From Piscinibacter sp047602365 (lineage in GTDB: Bacteria; Pseudomonadota; Gammaproteobacteria; Burkholderiales; Burkholderiaceae_C), in contig JASGHM010000002.1 of the NCBI GenBank assembly GCA_047602365.1, positions 2,294,001 through 2,358,000 of the forward strand: DNA of 64,000 nt, read 5' to 3'. Below, one piece after another: positions 26,379 to 35,379 of this stretch. Every line of letters starts with the position of its first letter. The stretch's first letter is position 1. The notes beneath the pieces were generated by a model. That model was not told where the DNA came from. It made no database searches and saw nothing but the letters and a program-made list of their open reading frames with translations. The position numbers and the translations under genes are program-made.

Positions 26379-27395
26379 ATGAACCACACGATCGCACGAC
26401 TGCTTGGAGCGGCTTCGCTGCTGCTCGCACTGGCCACGGCGCACGCCGCCGACACCATGGTCTACATGAAGCCTGGCGGCAACGACCAGGCCAGCGGCAA
26501 GAGCGAGGCCGACGCCGTCGCCACGCTGCAGATGGCGGTCAAGCGCGTGCTCGCGCTGCCGGTCGACAGCGGCGGCTCGCGCAAGGTGATGGTCCTGCCG
26601 GGCACCTACCTGGCCCAGACGGCCGTCGTGGCCGACCTGCCCGACGACAAGCCGCTGGTCATCACCGGCTCGACCGGCGCCGGCCAGCGCCCGGTGTTCG
26701 ACGGCAACGGCAAGGGCCGCGCCTGGCTGCAGCTGGACAGCGCCACCGGCAGGACCACCCGCCTGACCATCGAGGGCATCGAGGTGGCGAGCTACGTGAC
26801 GGCGATCTCGCTGAACGGCAACCGCGAGGCGCAAGGCAACTTCAACGCCGAGAACGTGATCCACAAGAACCTGTTCCGCGACATCGGCCAGATCGCCTTC
26901 CCGTCGGGCAAGCCGTCGACGGCGGCGGTGCGCCTGGTCAACTCGCGCAACAACCGGATCACCGACAACCGCTTCGTGAACATCCGCAACAACACCGGCT
27001 GCGGCGCCCTGCACGCGATCTACATCGCCCACTACTCGAGCGGCAACCTGATCGAGGGCAACACCTTCGACGGCGGCTGCGGCGCGGCCGTCAAGACGCG
27101 CGACGGCTCCGGCGGCAACATGGTCAAGGACAACCGCTTCATCGACCAGACCGAGCCGGTGTTCCTCGACAGCTTCTGCAACAAGGACTCGCGCGACGAC
27201 TGCACCAAGGAAACCAGCGAGTGCCCGTCCTGGGGCAACGAGTTCAAGGACAACACGACGGCCAAGCTCGGGCCGAAGGCGCGCAAGATGCCGGTGCAGG
27301 TGGCCGGCCCCGACAGCGCGGCCGGCTGCCCGCCGCCGCCGAGCCGCAGCAGCCGGCGCCTGCAGGAATCCAACACCCGCAGCGGCGACCGCTGA
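26379..27395 (+). CDS. Secreted right-handed parallel beta-helix protein
   Basis: A 338-aa exported protein. The signal peptide is residues 1-24 (ARLLGAASLLLALATAHA, cleavage AHA-A). An opening MVYMKPGGNDQASGKSEADA precedes repeated beta-helix turns rich in N-x-I/F (NSRNNRITDNRF, SSGNLIEGNTFDG, GGNMVKDNRF). This is the fold of polysaccharide lyases, epimerases and right-handed beta-helix (PbH1) proteins. Several Cys in the C-terminal third could form periplasmic disulphides. Position after the lyase fusion suggests trimming or binding of the polymer in the periplasm. No catalytic residues can be assigned. Confidence 0.82.
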   Translation: MNHTIARLLGAASLLLALATAHAADTMVYMKPGGNDQASGKSEADAVATLQMAVKRVLALPVDSGGSRKVMVLPGTYLAQTAVVADLPDDKPLVITGSTGAGQRPVFDGNGKGRAWLQLDSATGRTTRLTIEGIEVASYVTAISLNGNREAQGNFNAENVIHKNLFRDIGQIAFPSGKPSTAAVRLVNSRNNRITDNRFVNIRNNTGCGALHAIYIAHYSSGNLIEGNTFDGGCGAAVKTRDGSGGNMVKDNRFIDQTEPVFLDSFCNKDSRDDCTKETSECPSWGNEFKDNTTAKLGPKARKMPVQVAGPDSAAGCPPPPSRSSRRLQESNTRSGDR

Positions 27396-27477
27396 CACGC
27401 GTCAGTCCGCCGGGTTCGGGCCGGGCCGCCGCGCGGCCCGCCGCTGCCCCGGCGAACCTCATCCGCTTCCCGGCCCG

Positions 27478-28551
27478 TTGAAACTCCTCGACCGCCTGCT
27501 CGCCAGCGCACCCGGCCGCGTCCGGCGCGCGCCGGGGGCACGCGGTGCGCACCGGGGTCTGCTGGTCGCCCTCGTCGCCGACGAGCTGACCAGTGCCTGC
27601 CTGGAACACGAATGTGCCGTGCTGCACCTGACGCCGGCGAACGCCGCGGCTGCGCTGCGCCGGCACCGGCCGCAGCTCGTCTTCGTCGAATCGGCATGGT
27701 CCGGCCACCGCAACGCCTGGAAGTACCGCATCGCCGCGTACCCGGACCACCCGGAGCGCAACAACGCCGACCTGGCCCGAAGCTGGTCGCCACGGCGCGT
27801 GAGCTGGGCATCCCGGCCGTCTTCTGGAACAAGGAGGACGGCGTGCACTTCGATCGCTTCATCGCCAGCGCGTCGCTGTTCGACCACGTCTTCACGGTCG
27901 ACTCGACCTGCGTGCCGCGCTACCGTGCAGTCGATGCCGCAAGCGCAGACCATAGCGCCGCTGCTGTTCGCGGTGCAACCTTCGGTGCACCACTTCTCGG
28001 ACATCGCGCCGCGCTGGGCGCGCGCCAACTTCGTCGGCAGCTACAGCCGGCACATCCACGACCAGCGGCGCGGCCTGCAGGACATGCTGCTCGCCGCCGC
28101 CGGCCGCTCGCTCGGGCTCACGGTGTTCGACCGCAACTCCGATCGCCGCTCGGAGCACTACCGCTATCCGGCACTGCCCGGGCTGGAGGTGAAACCGGCG
28201 GTGCCGCACCGTGCCACCGCGCGGCTCTACCGCGACTACCTGGTGTCGCTGAACGTCAACACCGTGGTCGACTCGCCGACCATGTTCTCGCGCCGGCTGG
28301 TCGAGATCCTCGCCTGCGGCGGCCTGGCGGTGACGACGCCGGCGGCCTCGGTCGACGCGCTGTTCGACGGCCTCTGCCATGTCGTGCACGACGAAGCTCA
28401 GGCCGACGCGCTGTTCGGCCGCCTGCAGCGCGATGGCCTGTCGGCGCAGGACCGCACGATGATGGCGGCCGCCGCCGAGCATGTGGCCCGTCACCACACC
28501 TGGGCGCAGCGGCTGGCGCAGGTGTGCGAGCGTGTCGGGGTGAACGTGTGA
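27478..28551 (+). CDS. CgeB-like glycosyltransferase (two compensating frameshifts)
   Basis: About 357 aa. The C-terminal domain (VSLNVNTVVDSPTMFSRRL, VEILACGGLAVTTP) matches the GT-B glycosyltransferase domain of CgeB-like proteins. The N-terminal part has FVESAWSGHRNAWKYRI. Between about 27778 and 27926 the correct reading moves to another frame (ELGIPAVFWNKEDGVHFDRF, FDHVFTVDST). One base is missing near 27778 and one extra is present near 27926, so the gene stays open end to end but 49 residues are scrambled. A TTG at 27478 is the first usable start. The stop overlaps the GTG of kpsC (GTGA). Confidence 0.78.
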   Translation: MKLLDRLLASAPGRVRRAPGARGAHRGLLVALVADELTSACLEHECAVLHLTPANAAAALRRHRPQLVFVESAWSGHRNAWKYRIAAYPDHPERNNADLARSWSPRRVSWASRPSSGTRRTACTSIASSPARRCSTTSSRSTRPACRATVQSMPQAQTIAPLLFAVQPSVHHFSDIAPRWARANFVGSYSRHIHDQRRGLQDMLLAAAGRSLGLTVFDRNSDRRSEHYRYPALPGLEVKPAVPHRATARLYRDYLVSLNVNTVVDSPTMFSRRLVEILACGGLAVTTPAASVDALFDGLCHVVHDEAQADALFGRLQRDGLSAQDRTMMAAAAEHVARHHTWAQRLAQVCERVGVNV

Positions 28552-30563
28552 CGGGCCCCGCTGCCGCCGGCGTCTACGTCTCGCGCCGCATCGGCCCCTG
28601 CCTGACGCCGCACCTGGCCACGCTGCTGGGCGCGCCGTTGCGTTTCCGGCCGCTCGTCTGGCCGCGCGACGACGTGCGCGCCATCGTCGGCTGGGGCCTG
28701 AAGGGCGTGTTCGCGCGCGACGCCGCCTGGGCGCAACGCGCCGGCCTGCCCTACCTCGCGCTGGAGGACGGCTTCCTGCGCTCGGTGAAACCGGCCAACG
28801 GCGACGCGGCGCTGAGCGTGTCGGTCGATCCGGTCGGCGTGTACTACGACGCGCACCGGCCGTCCAAGCTCGAGCAGGACATCGTGCTGCCGCGCACGCC
28901 GGCACAGCATGCACGCGCCGAACGGCTGATCGCTGCGTGGCGCGACGGCCGGCTGTCCAAGTACAACCATGCCCGCGAGCTGCCGCCGCCGGTGCAGGGG
29001 CCGTTCGTGCTGGTGGTCGACCAGACCGCCGGCGACGCGTCGATCGCCTACGGCATGGCCAGCGAGGCCAGCTTCATGCGCATGCTCGAGGCGGCGCTCG
29101 ACGAGCACCCCACGCTGCCGGTGGTGCTGAAGGTGCACCCGGACGTGGTCGAGGGCCGCAAGCGGGCCCACTTCGCCGCGCTGACCCCGGGCCAGGCGGC
29201 GCGCGTCACGCTGCTGGCCAGCAGTGCGCACCCGCCGGCACTGCTCGAGGCCGCGGCGGCGGTCTACGTGGTCACCTCGCAGATGGGCTTCGAGGCGCTG
29301 ATGTGGGGCAAGCCGGTGCGCTGCTTCGGCATGCCCTTCTACGCCGGCTGGGGCTTGAGCGGCGACGAGCTGCCCGCGCCTTCGCGCCGCACCGGCCACA
29401 CGGTGGCGCTGACCGATCTCGTGCATGCGGCGCTGGTCGACTACCCACGCTACGTCGATCCGGAGACCTTCGCGCCCTGCGAGGCCGAGCGCGTGATCGA
29501 TTGGATGGCACTGCAGCGCCAGCAGCGCCAGCGCTTCGCAGCGCAGGTGCAGGCGGTCGGCTTCTCGCTGTGGAAGCAGCCCAGCGTGCGCGCCTTCCTC
29601 GGTGGCAGCGACGTGCGCTTCACCGAGTCGGCCCAGCCGCTGGGCGCAGGCGAACAGCGTGCGGTGTGGGGCCGCGGCTCGGCCGCGCTCGCAGCGGATG
29701 CACCGGCCGGCCTGCTGCGCATCGAGGACGGTTTCCTGCGCTCGGTGGGTCTGGGCGCAAACCTCGTGCAGCCGCTGTCGTGGGTGATCGACCGGCGCGG
29801 CATGTACTACGACGCCGGTGCGCCGTCCGACCTCGAGGCGCTGCTCGAGAGTTGCGCGTTCGATGCCACGCTGCTGGCCCGCGCCCGCGCGCTGCGCGAG
29901 GCCATCGTCGCGCGCGGCATCACCAAGTACAACGTCGGCGGCGGCGCCTGGCAGCGCCCGCCCGGCGCACGCCAGGTGGTGCTGGTGCCGGGCCAGGTGG
30001 AGAACGACGCGTCGATCGCCTTCGGTGCGCCGGCCGTGCGCACCAACCTCGGCCTGCTCGAAGCCGTGCGCCGCGCGCGGCCCGATGCCTGGATCGTCTA
30101 CAAGCCGCACCCCGACGTGCTGGCCGGCAAGCGCCCGGGCGAAGCGGGTGTCGAAGAGGCGAAACGATGGTGCGATCAGATCGTCACCGACGTGCCCATT
30201 CATCTTCTCTTCGCGCAGGTCGACGAACTGCAGGTGCTGACCTCGCTGGCCGGCTTCGAGGCGCTGCTGCGCGGCGTGCCGGTGGTCTGCCACGGCCTGC
30301 CCTTCTACGCCGGCTGGGGCCTGACGGAGGACCACCTGCCCTGCACACGCCGCAGCCGACGGCTGACGCTGGACGAACTGGTCGCCGGCGCGCTGATCGC
30401 CTACCCGAGCTACGTCAGCCGCACCACCGGCGCCTTCACGACGCCCGAGCGTGTGCTGCACGAACTGTCGAACTGGGACACGACGGCGCCGCCGGACGAC
30501 GGCCCCTGGCTGCGCGCGCTGCGCCGCCTCAAGCGATGGCGTGCCCGGCTCCGGCGGCCCTGA
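28548..30563 (+). CDS. kpsC: Capsule polysaccharide biosynthesis protein KpsC, two-domain beta-Kdo transferase
   Basis: A 671-aa cytoplasmic protein made of two related halves. Each has an EDGFLRSV motif (near residues 75 and 392), a YYDA segment and a GFEAL...PFYAGWGL block, the signature of KpsC. KpsC extends the poly-Kdo linker on the lysophosphatidylglycerol anchor of ABC-exported capsules, after KpsS adds the first Kdo. The GTG start overlaps the upstream stop. Its 3' end overlaps the 3' end of kpsS by 35 bases on the opposite strand, so there is no room for a terminator between the two converging operons. Confidence 0.94.
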   Translation: MTGPAAAGVYVSRRIGPCLTPHLATLLGAPLRFRPLVWPRDDVRAIVGWGLKGVFARDAAWAQRAGLPYLALEDGFLRSVKPANGDAALSVSVDPVGVYYDAHRPSKLEQDIVLPRTPAQHARAERLIAAWRDGRLSKYNHARELPPPVQGPFVLVVDQTAGDASIAYGMASEASFMRMLEAALDEHPTLPVVLKVHPDVVEGRKRAHFAALTPGQAARVTLLASSAHPPALLEAAAAVYVVTSQMGFEALMWGKPVRCFGMPFYAGWGLSGDELPAPSRRTGHTVALTDLVHAALVDYPRYVDPETFAPCEAERVIDWMALQRQQRQRFAAQVQAVGFSLWKQPSVRAFLGGSDVRFTESAQPLGAGEQRAVWGRGSAALAADAPAGLLRIEDGFLRSVGLGANLVQPLSWVIDRRGMYYDAGAPSDLEALLESCAFDATLLARARALREAIVARGITKYNVGGGAWQRPPGARQVVLVPGQVENDASIAFGAPAVRTNLGLLEAVRRARPDAWIVYKPHPDVLAGKRPGEAGVEEAKRWCDQIVTDVPIHLLFAQVDELQVLTSLAGFEALLRGVPVVCHGLPFYAGWGLTEDHLPCTRRSRRLTLDELVAGALIAYPSYVSRTTGAFTTPERVLHELSNWDTTAPPDDGPWLRALRRLKRWRARLRRP

Positions 30564-31845
30564 GCGGCGCGTCGACGGAACGCGGCACCAGCGACAGCCG
30601 GGCCGCGCGGAAGTGCTTCATCACGATGGCGGCCGTGGCCTCGATGTCGGCGGCGGTGTAGGCCCAGGCATCGCCCGGCGCCTGGTAGCAGCGCAGCACG
30701 CTGGCGCGCAGCGCCTCGCCGGCACCGGCGTCGCCCCGCGACAGCGCCGCCTCGCGCAAGCGCTCGCCGAAGTTGGCCGGCGTGGCGTTCACCAGCGAGC
30801 GTGCGTCGGAGTAGAAGCTCGGCGCGAAGCAGATCACCCGCTCGCCGCGCACCAGCGCCTCGAAGCCGACGGTGGAGTTGATGCAGACCACGATCGGCTC
30901 GGCGCGATGGAAGCGCGCCAGGTTGCCGCCGATGAGGTGCGCGCCGGCCGGCATGCGGTAGTGCGTCGCGTCCATCGGGTGGCGCTTGAACAGCACCGGC
31001 GCACCGGGCAGCACACGCTGCGCCTCGGCCGCCACGAAGTCGATGAACTGCTGGTTGCCGGCGAACGGCGAATGCAGCACCAGCTGCGAATCGGTGGTCA
31101 GCTGCAGCGGCACGACGACCAGCGGCATGCCCGGCCCCTTGGGCACCGGCACGTTCTCGCCGTCGGCCAGGTGATGTTCGGTGCGCCACTGCGCCCAGGC
31201 CAGGCGCAGGTAAGGGCCGATCGCGTAGCGCTTGTGCTGGATGCGGCCGCGGTCGCGGTCGACCAGGCAGGCCAGCGCGTTGTGCAGGATGAAGCGCGCG
31301 AAGCGGGTGCGCAGCCAGGGCTCGACCTCGCGGCGCGCCAGCGGTTCGTCGGCGGGCACGCCGCTGAGCCCGGGCAGCGCCTCGGCGCGCTGCAGGCTGA
31401 AGCGCGAGTTCAGCCCCAGCGTGCTCAGGCTGGAACTGCTGTAGCGGAATGCGCCGCGCTCGAAGTACAGCACCACCACACCGAGCTCGGCCGCGGCCAG
31501 CCGGGCCGCCACCGAGAACGGCCGCGCGTCCGAGAACACCAGGCACAGCTCGATGCGTTCTTCGGCGAAGCGCTGGCGGAACCAGTCGACCGCGTGCGCG
31601 AACACCGACATCGAGCGGGCATCCTTCATCGGCGCCCAGGTCGCGTGGTCGAACTCGTGCGGCAGTTCGCGCAGGTGCTCGGAGAGGCCCGGCTTCCAGA
31701 CGATGGTCCGGTCCTCACCGGTGTACAGCCGGTAGGCGGGCGACGACAGCAACGCCACCACGTCGCCGCCGGTGCGGCGCGCGAGCGTGTCGGCCAGCGC
31801 GCGGAAATGCCCGCTGTAGGCCGGATCGAGGTAGGCGATGTTCAT
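30529..31845 (-). CDS. kpsS: Capsule polysaccharide biosynthesis protein KpsS type
   Basis: A 438-aa cytoplasmic protein starting MNIAYLDPAYSGHFRALAD. It has the KpsS/KpsC-related pattern YFERGAFRYSS, a LQLTTDSQLVLHSPF segment, FKRHPMD and INSTVGFEALVRGERVICF. KpsS transfers the first Kdo residue to the lipid anchor of the capsule. It is the last gene of the leftward operon, overlapping the upstream dehydratase stop by four bases. kpsC and kpsS usually sit side by side. Here they face each other in separate operons. Confidence 0.9.
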   Translation of the reverse strand: MNIAYLDPAYSGHFRALADTLARRTGGDVVALLSSPAYRLYTGEDRTIVWKPGLSEHLRELPHEFDHATWAPMKDARSMSVFAHAVDWFRQRFAEERIELCLVFSDARPFSVAARLAAAELGVVVLYFERGAFRYSSSSLSTLGLNSRFSLQRAEALPGLSGVPADEPLARREVEPWLRTRFARFILHNALACLVDRDRGRIQHKRYAIGPYLRLAWAQWRTEHHLADGENVPVPKGPGMPLVVVPLQLTTDSQLVLHSPFAGNQQFIDFVAAEAQRVLPGAPVLFKRHPMDATHYRMPAGAHLIGGNLARFHRAEPIVVCINSTVGFEALVRGERVICFAPSFYSDARSLVNATPANFGERLREAALSRGDAGAGEALRASVLRCYQAPGDAWAYTAADIEATAAIVMKHFRAARLSLVPRSVDAPLRAAGAGHAIA

Positions 31846-33743
31846 CGAGCCGTCGATTGTGACACCGTGCTACCGGGCGTCATGCCGGCCGGGTCGCGGT
31901 ACTCGGGGATGGTGGCGGCGAGGCGACACTGCACCTCGGCGTCGCCGGCCAGCGCCGTGGCCGCCGCCCAGTCGAGCAGCGCCAGCACCGGTTCGTTGCC
32001 GCCGCCCAGCCGCGCCAGGTGGATGCTCGGCACGGTGGTCGGCAGCGTCGCGTCGGCGTCGGCCAGCAGTTCCTCGTAGAGCTTCTCGCCGGGGCGCAGC
32101 CCGGTGAAGTCGATCGCGATCTCGTCCGGACCGTGGCCGGCCAGGCGGATCATCTCGCGCGCCAGGTCGACGATGCGCACCGGCTCGCCCATGTCCAGCA
32201 CCAGCACCTGGCCGCTTTCGCCGATCGCCGCGGCCTGCAGCACCAGGCGCGAGGCCTCGGTGATGGTCATGAAGTAGCGGATGATGTCCGGGTGGGTCAC
32301 GGTCACCGGCCCACCGCGTTCGATCTGCTCCTTGAACTTCGGGATCACGCTGCCGCTGGAGCCGAGCACGTTGCCGAAGCGCACGGCGATGAAGCGCGTG
32401 CCGGGGTGGCGGCCGGCCAGCACGACGATGGCCATCTCGGCGGCGCGCTTGGTGGCGCCCATCACGTTGGTCGGGTTGACCGCCTTGTCGGTGCTGATCA
32501 GCACGAAGCGCTTGGCGCCGCATTCGGCGGCGGCGCGCGCCGCCAGCCAGGTGCCCAGCGTGTTGTTGCGCAGCGCCGCCCAGGCGTTGTCCTGCTCCAT
32601 CAGCGGCACGTGCTTGTAGGCGGCGGCGTGGAACACGACCTCGGGGCGCCACTGCATGAAGCTGGCGCGCAGCTGCGCCTCGTCGCGCACGTCGCCGATC
32701 AGGCGCACCAGTTCGAGATCGGGGAAGGACTCGCCGAGCTCCTGCTCGATGCGGTAGAGGTTGTATTCGCCGAGTTCGTAGAGCACCAGCCGCGCCGGCT
32801 GGTAGCGCGCGATCTGCCGGCACAGCTCGCTGCCGATGCTGCCGCCGGCGCCGGTGACCAGCACCGTGCACCCGGCCAGCACCTCGCCGATGCCGGCCTC
32901 GTCGAGCTGCACCGGCGCGCGGCCGAGCAGGTCTTCCGGCTGCATGTCGCGCAGCTGCTGGCGCATGCCCTCCTGCAGCTCGCGCGCGCTGGGCACGGTC
33001 AGGACCGGCAGCTTGGTCGGCAGCACCAGGTCGACGGCGCGGCGCCGCTGCGTCGGCGTGGCCGCCGGCATCGCGATCACCAGGTGCGTGACGCCCAGCC
33101 GCCCAGCCTGGGCGGCCACCGCCGACATCGGCCCCAGCACCGGCACGCCGGCGATGCGCGCACCCTGCTTGCCGGGGTCGTCGTCGAGCAGGCCGACGAC
33201 CAGCCAGCCGTCGTGCTGGATGCCGGCGATCAGCCGCCGCGCCGCGCCGCCGGCGCCGAGCACCAGCGCGCGGCGGATCTCGCCGCCGTCGCCGACGATG
33301 CGGCTGCGCAGGTGCTCGTAGAGCATGCGGTAGCCGATGCGCACCAGCGTCAGCCCCATCAGGCTGATGAAGGGATGCAGCGCCAGCACCGCGCGCGGCA
33401 CCTTGCTCAGGCCCAGGCCCATCACTGCCGCCGCGCCGAGCACGCCGGCCACCACGCAGGCCAGCAGCAGGCGCTGGATGTCGCCGAAGCCGGAGAAGCG
33501 CCAGATGCAGCGCGGGATGCCGAAGGCGACGAAGACCACCAGGTAGAGGCCGACCAGCGCCAGCAGCACCCAGCCGTCGTAGTCTGGCCGTGCCGAGGTC
33601 CAGCGCTCGAAGCCGAGGCGGAACAGGTAGGTCGCATTCCAGGCCAGCGCGATGACGGCGGCGTCGACCGCCAGCGCGAACACCTGCCGGTGCGGGCGCA
33701 TGCGCGCCAGCAACCGCTCGAGCGCGATCCAGAAGGCCTTCAT
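31842..33743 (-). CDS. Membrane-anchored UDP-sugar 4,6-dehydratase, CapD/WbpM/PglF family
   Basis: A 633-aa inner-membrane protein. Four N-terminal membrane segments (residues about 20-130) precede two Rossmann regions: VLGAGGAARRLIAGI (about 165) and VLVTGAGGSIGSELCRQI (about 290). The catalytic stretch is LISTDKAVNPTNVMGATKR, in which Met replaces Tyr of the usual YxxxK, as in WbpM. These enzymes make UDP-4-keto-6-deoxy-HexNAc, precursor of QuiNAc, bacillosamine or FucNAc. The neighbour is a PglC-type transferase, and a DegT aminotransferase lies nearby. Its start and stop overlap the adjacent genes by four bases each. Confidence 0.93.
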   Translation of the reverse strand: MKAFWIALERLLARMRPHRQVFALAVDAAVIALAWNATYLFRLGFERWTSARPDYDGWVLLALVGLYLVVFVAFGIPRCIWRFSGFGDIQRLLLACVVAGVLGAAAVMGLGLSKVPRAVLALHPFISLMGLTLVRIGYRMLYEHLRSRIVGDGGEIRRALVLGAGGAARRLIAGIQHDGWLVVGLLDDDPGKQGARIAGVPVLGPMSAVAAQAGRLGVTHLVIAMPAATPTQRRRAVDLVLPTKLPVLTVPSARELQEGMRQQLRDMQPEDLLGRAPVQLDEAGIGEVLAGCTVLVTGAGGSIGSELCRQIARYQPARLVLYELGEYNLYRIEQELGESFPDLELVRLIGDVRDEAQLRASFMQWRPEVVFHAAAYKHVPLMEQDNAWAALRNNTLGTWLAARAAAECGAKRFVLISTDKAVNPTNVMGATKRAAEMAIVVLAGRHPGTRFIAVRFGNVLGSSGSVIPKFKEQIERGGPVTVTHPDIIRYFMTITEASRLVLQAAAIGESGQVLVLDMGEPVRIVDLAREMIRLAGHGPDEIAIDFTGLRPGEKLYEELLADADATLPTTVPSIHLARLGGGNEPVLALLDWAAATALAGDAEVQCRLAATIPEYRDPAGMTPGSTVSQSTAR

Positions 33744-34339
33744 GCAGCGCCTCGATTCAGCAGCACGCCCAGCGTGCGCAGGATCAGGCGGATGTCGGTG
33801 GCCAGCGAGGCCTGGTCGACATAGGCGGCGGCCAGGCGCAGCTTGGCCGGCATCACCACCTCGACGTACTCGCGCTCCGGGTCGGCGGCACGGGCCAGCA
33901 ACTCGCTTTCCTGGCGGTACTCGATCGACGCGATGTCGGTGATGCCCGGGCGCACCGACAGCACCTTGTCGCGCAGGGCCGCCGGGTACATCGCGACGTA
34001 GCGCGGCACCTCGGGGCGCGGGCCGACCAGGCTCATCGTGCCTTCGAGCACGTCGATCAGCTGCGCCAGCTCGTCGAGCTTGCTGCGGCGCAGGAACGCG
34101 CCCACGCGGGTGATGCGGGCATCCGCGCCGACGGTGATCTGCGCGCCGCCGGCGCCGTCGCGCATCGTGCGGAACTTGTGGATGCGGAACGGCCGGCCGC
34201 CGCGGCCGACACGCTCCTGCCGGTAGAACACCGGGCCGGGCGAGTCGAGCCTGATGGCCAGCGCAATCAGCAGGAACAGCGGCGAGAGCAGCAACAGACC
34301 GAGGCTGGCGACGGCGAGGTCGAACATCCGCTTGGCCAT
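33740..34339 (-). CDS. Initiating sugar-phosphate transferase, PglC/WcaJ-type (short form)
   Basis: A 199-aa monotopic membrane enzyme. It starts MAKRMFDLAVASLGLLLLSP with a single re-entrant hydrophobic helix. Conserved PGT motifs follow: GPVFYRQERVGRGGRPF, HKFRTM, RRSKLDELAQLI, SLVGPRPEVPRY and VRPGITDIAS. It lacks the polytopic N-terminal domain of WcaJ/WbaP, so it is the minimal PglC form. It transfers a sugar-1-phosphate to undecaprenyl phosphate. I use the ATG at 34339; a TTG two codons upstream is possible. It sits between kdsD and the CapD-type dehydratase. Confidence 0.93.
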   Translation of the reverse strand: MAKRMFDLAVASLGLLLLSPLFLLIALAIRLDSPGPVFYRQERVGRGGRPFRIHKFRTMRDGAGGAQITVGADARITRVGAFLRRSKLDELAQLIDVLEGTMSLVGPRPEVPRYVAMYPAALRDKVLSVRPGITDIASIEYRQESELLARAADPEREYVEVVMPAKLRLAAAYVDQASLATDIRLILRTLGVLLNRGAA

Positions 34340-34360
34340 CGGCAACCCACTGGCGGAAGG

Positions 34361-35344
34361 TCAGATGACCTTGGCGCGCATCAGGTCGTTGGAGTTCAGC
34401 GCGCCGACCAGCAGTCCGTCGGCGTCGACCACCAGCACGCTGGTGATGCGGTGCTGCTCCATCAGGTCGGCGGCATCGACGGCCAGCGCGTCGGCGCGCA
34501 CGGTGCGCGGCGAGCGGTGCATCACGTCGCCGGCACGCAGGTCGCGCAGGTCGCGGCCGACCTCGATCAGTCGGCGCAGGTCGCCGTCGGTGAAGATGCC
34601 GGCGATGCGGCCCTGCGCATCGACCACCGCGGTCGCGCCCAGGCCCTTGCGCGTCATCTCGCGCATCGTGTCGACCAGGCCGGTGTCGGCGGCGACGCGC
34701 GGTACGTCCTCGCCGCTGCGCATCACGTCGTGCACATGGGTCAGGAGGCGGCGGCCGAGCGAGCCGCCGGGGTGCGAGCGGGCGAAATCTTCCTCGCGGA
34801 AGCCACGCGCGTCGAGCAGCGCCACGGCCAACGCATCACCCAGCGCCATCTGCGCGGTGGTGCTGGCGGTCGGCGCCAGGTTCAGCGGGCAGGCCTCCTG
34901 GTCGACCGCGCTGGACAGCACGACGTCGGCATGGCGGGCCAGCGTGCTCTCCGGCTTGCCGGTCATCGCGATGGTGGTCACCGACAGGCGCTTGATCGCC
35001 GGCAGGATGGCGGCCAGCTCGTCGCTCTCGCCGGAGTTGGAGATCGCCAGCACCACGTCGCCCGGCGTGACCATGCCCAGGTCGCCATGGCTGGCTTCGG
35101 CCGGGTGAACGAACATCGCCGGCGTGCCGGTCGAGGCCAGCGTCGCGGCGATCTTGCGGCCGACGTGGCCGCTCTTGCCCATGCCCATCACCACCACGCG
35201 GCCGCGGCAGGCCAGCACCGCGCGCACCGCGGCGACGAAGCTGTCGCCCTGGCGCTGCTTGAGGCCGAGCAGCGCGGCCGCTTCGATGTCGAAGGTCTGG
35301 CGCGCGAGTTCGAGGATGCGCGCGGAATCGAGACGGTCGGACAT
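34361..35344 (-). CDS. kdsD: D-arabinose-5-phosphate isomerase (KdsD/KpsF)
   Basis: Converts ribulose-5-phosphate to arabinose-5-phosphate, the first step towards Kdo. The 327-aa protein has an N-terminal SIS domain (GRVVVMGMGKSGHVGRK, SNSGESDEL, THPGGSLG-like SHPGGSLGRR) and two C-terminal CBS domains (from about residue 205). In this locus it should feed the Kdo linker built by KpsS and KpsC. No kdsA, kdsB or kdsC lies in the window. It has its own candidate promoter 29 bases upstream. Confidence 0.95.
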   Translation of the reverse strand: MSDRLDSARILELARQTFDIEAAALLGLKQRQGDSFVAAVRAVLACRGRVVVMGMGKSGHVGRKIAATLASTGTPAMFVHPAEASHGDLGMVTPGDVVLAISNSGESDELAAILPAIKRLSVTTIAMTGKPESTLARHADVVLSSAVDQEACPLNLAPTASTTAQMALGDALAVALLDARGFREEDFARSHPGGSLGRRLLTHVHDVMRSGEDVPRVAADTGLVDTMREMTRKGLGATAVVDAQGRIAGIFTDGDLRRLIEVGRDLRDLRAGDVMHRSPRTVRADALAVDAADLMEQHRITSVLVVDADGLLVGALNSNDLMRAKVI

Positions 35345-35373
35345 GCGGGCTGCGGAGAGGGAAAGAACCCGCG

Positions 35374-35379
35374 ATTCTA
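35374..35379 (-). promoter_or_regulatory. Putative internal -10 box of kdsD
   Basis: TAGAAT on the minus strand within CTAGAATCGCGGG, the same 13 bases found upstream of rpmF. It overlaps the TAG stop of the upstream aminotransferase (35377-35379) and lies 29 bases before the kdsD ATG. It suggests independent expression of kdsD inside the operon. Confidence 0.4.
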
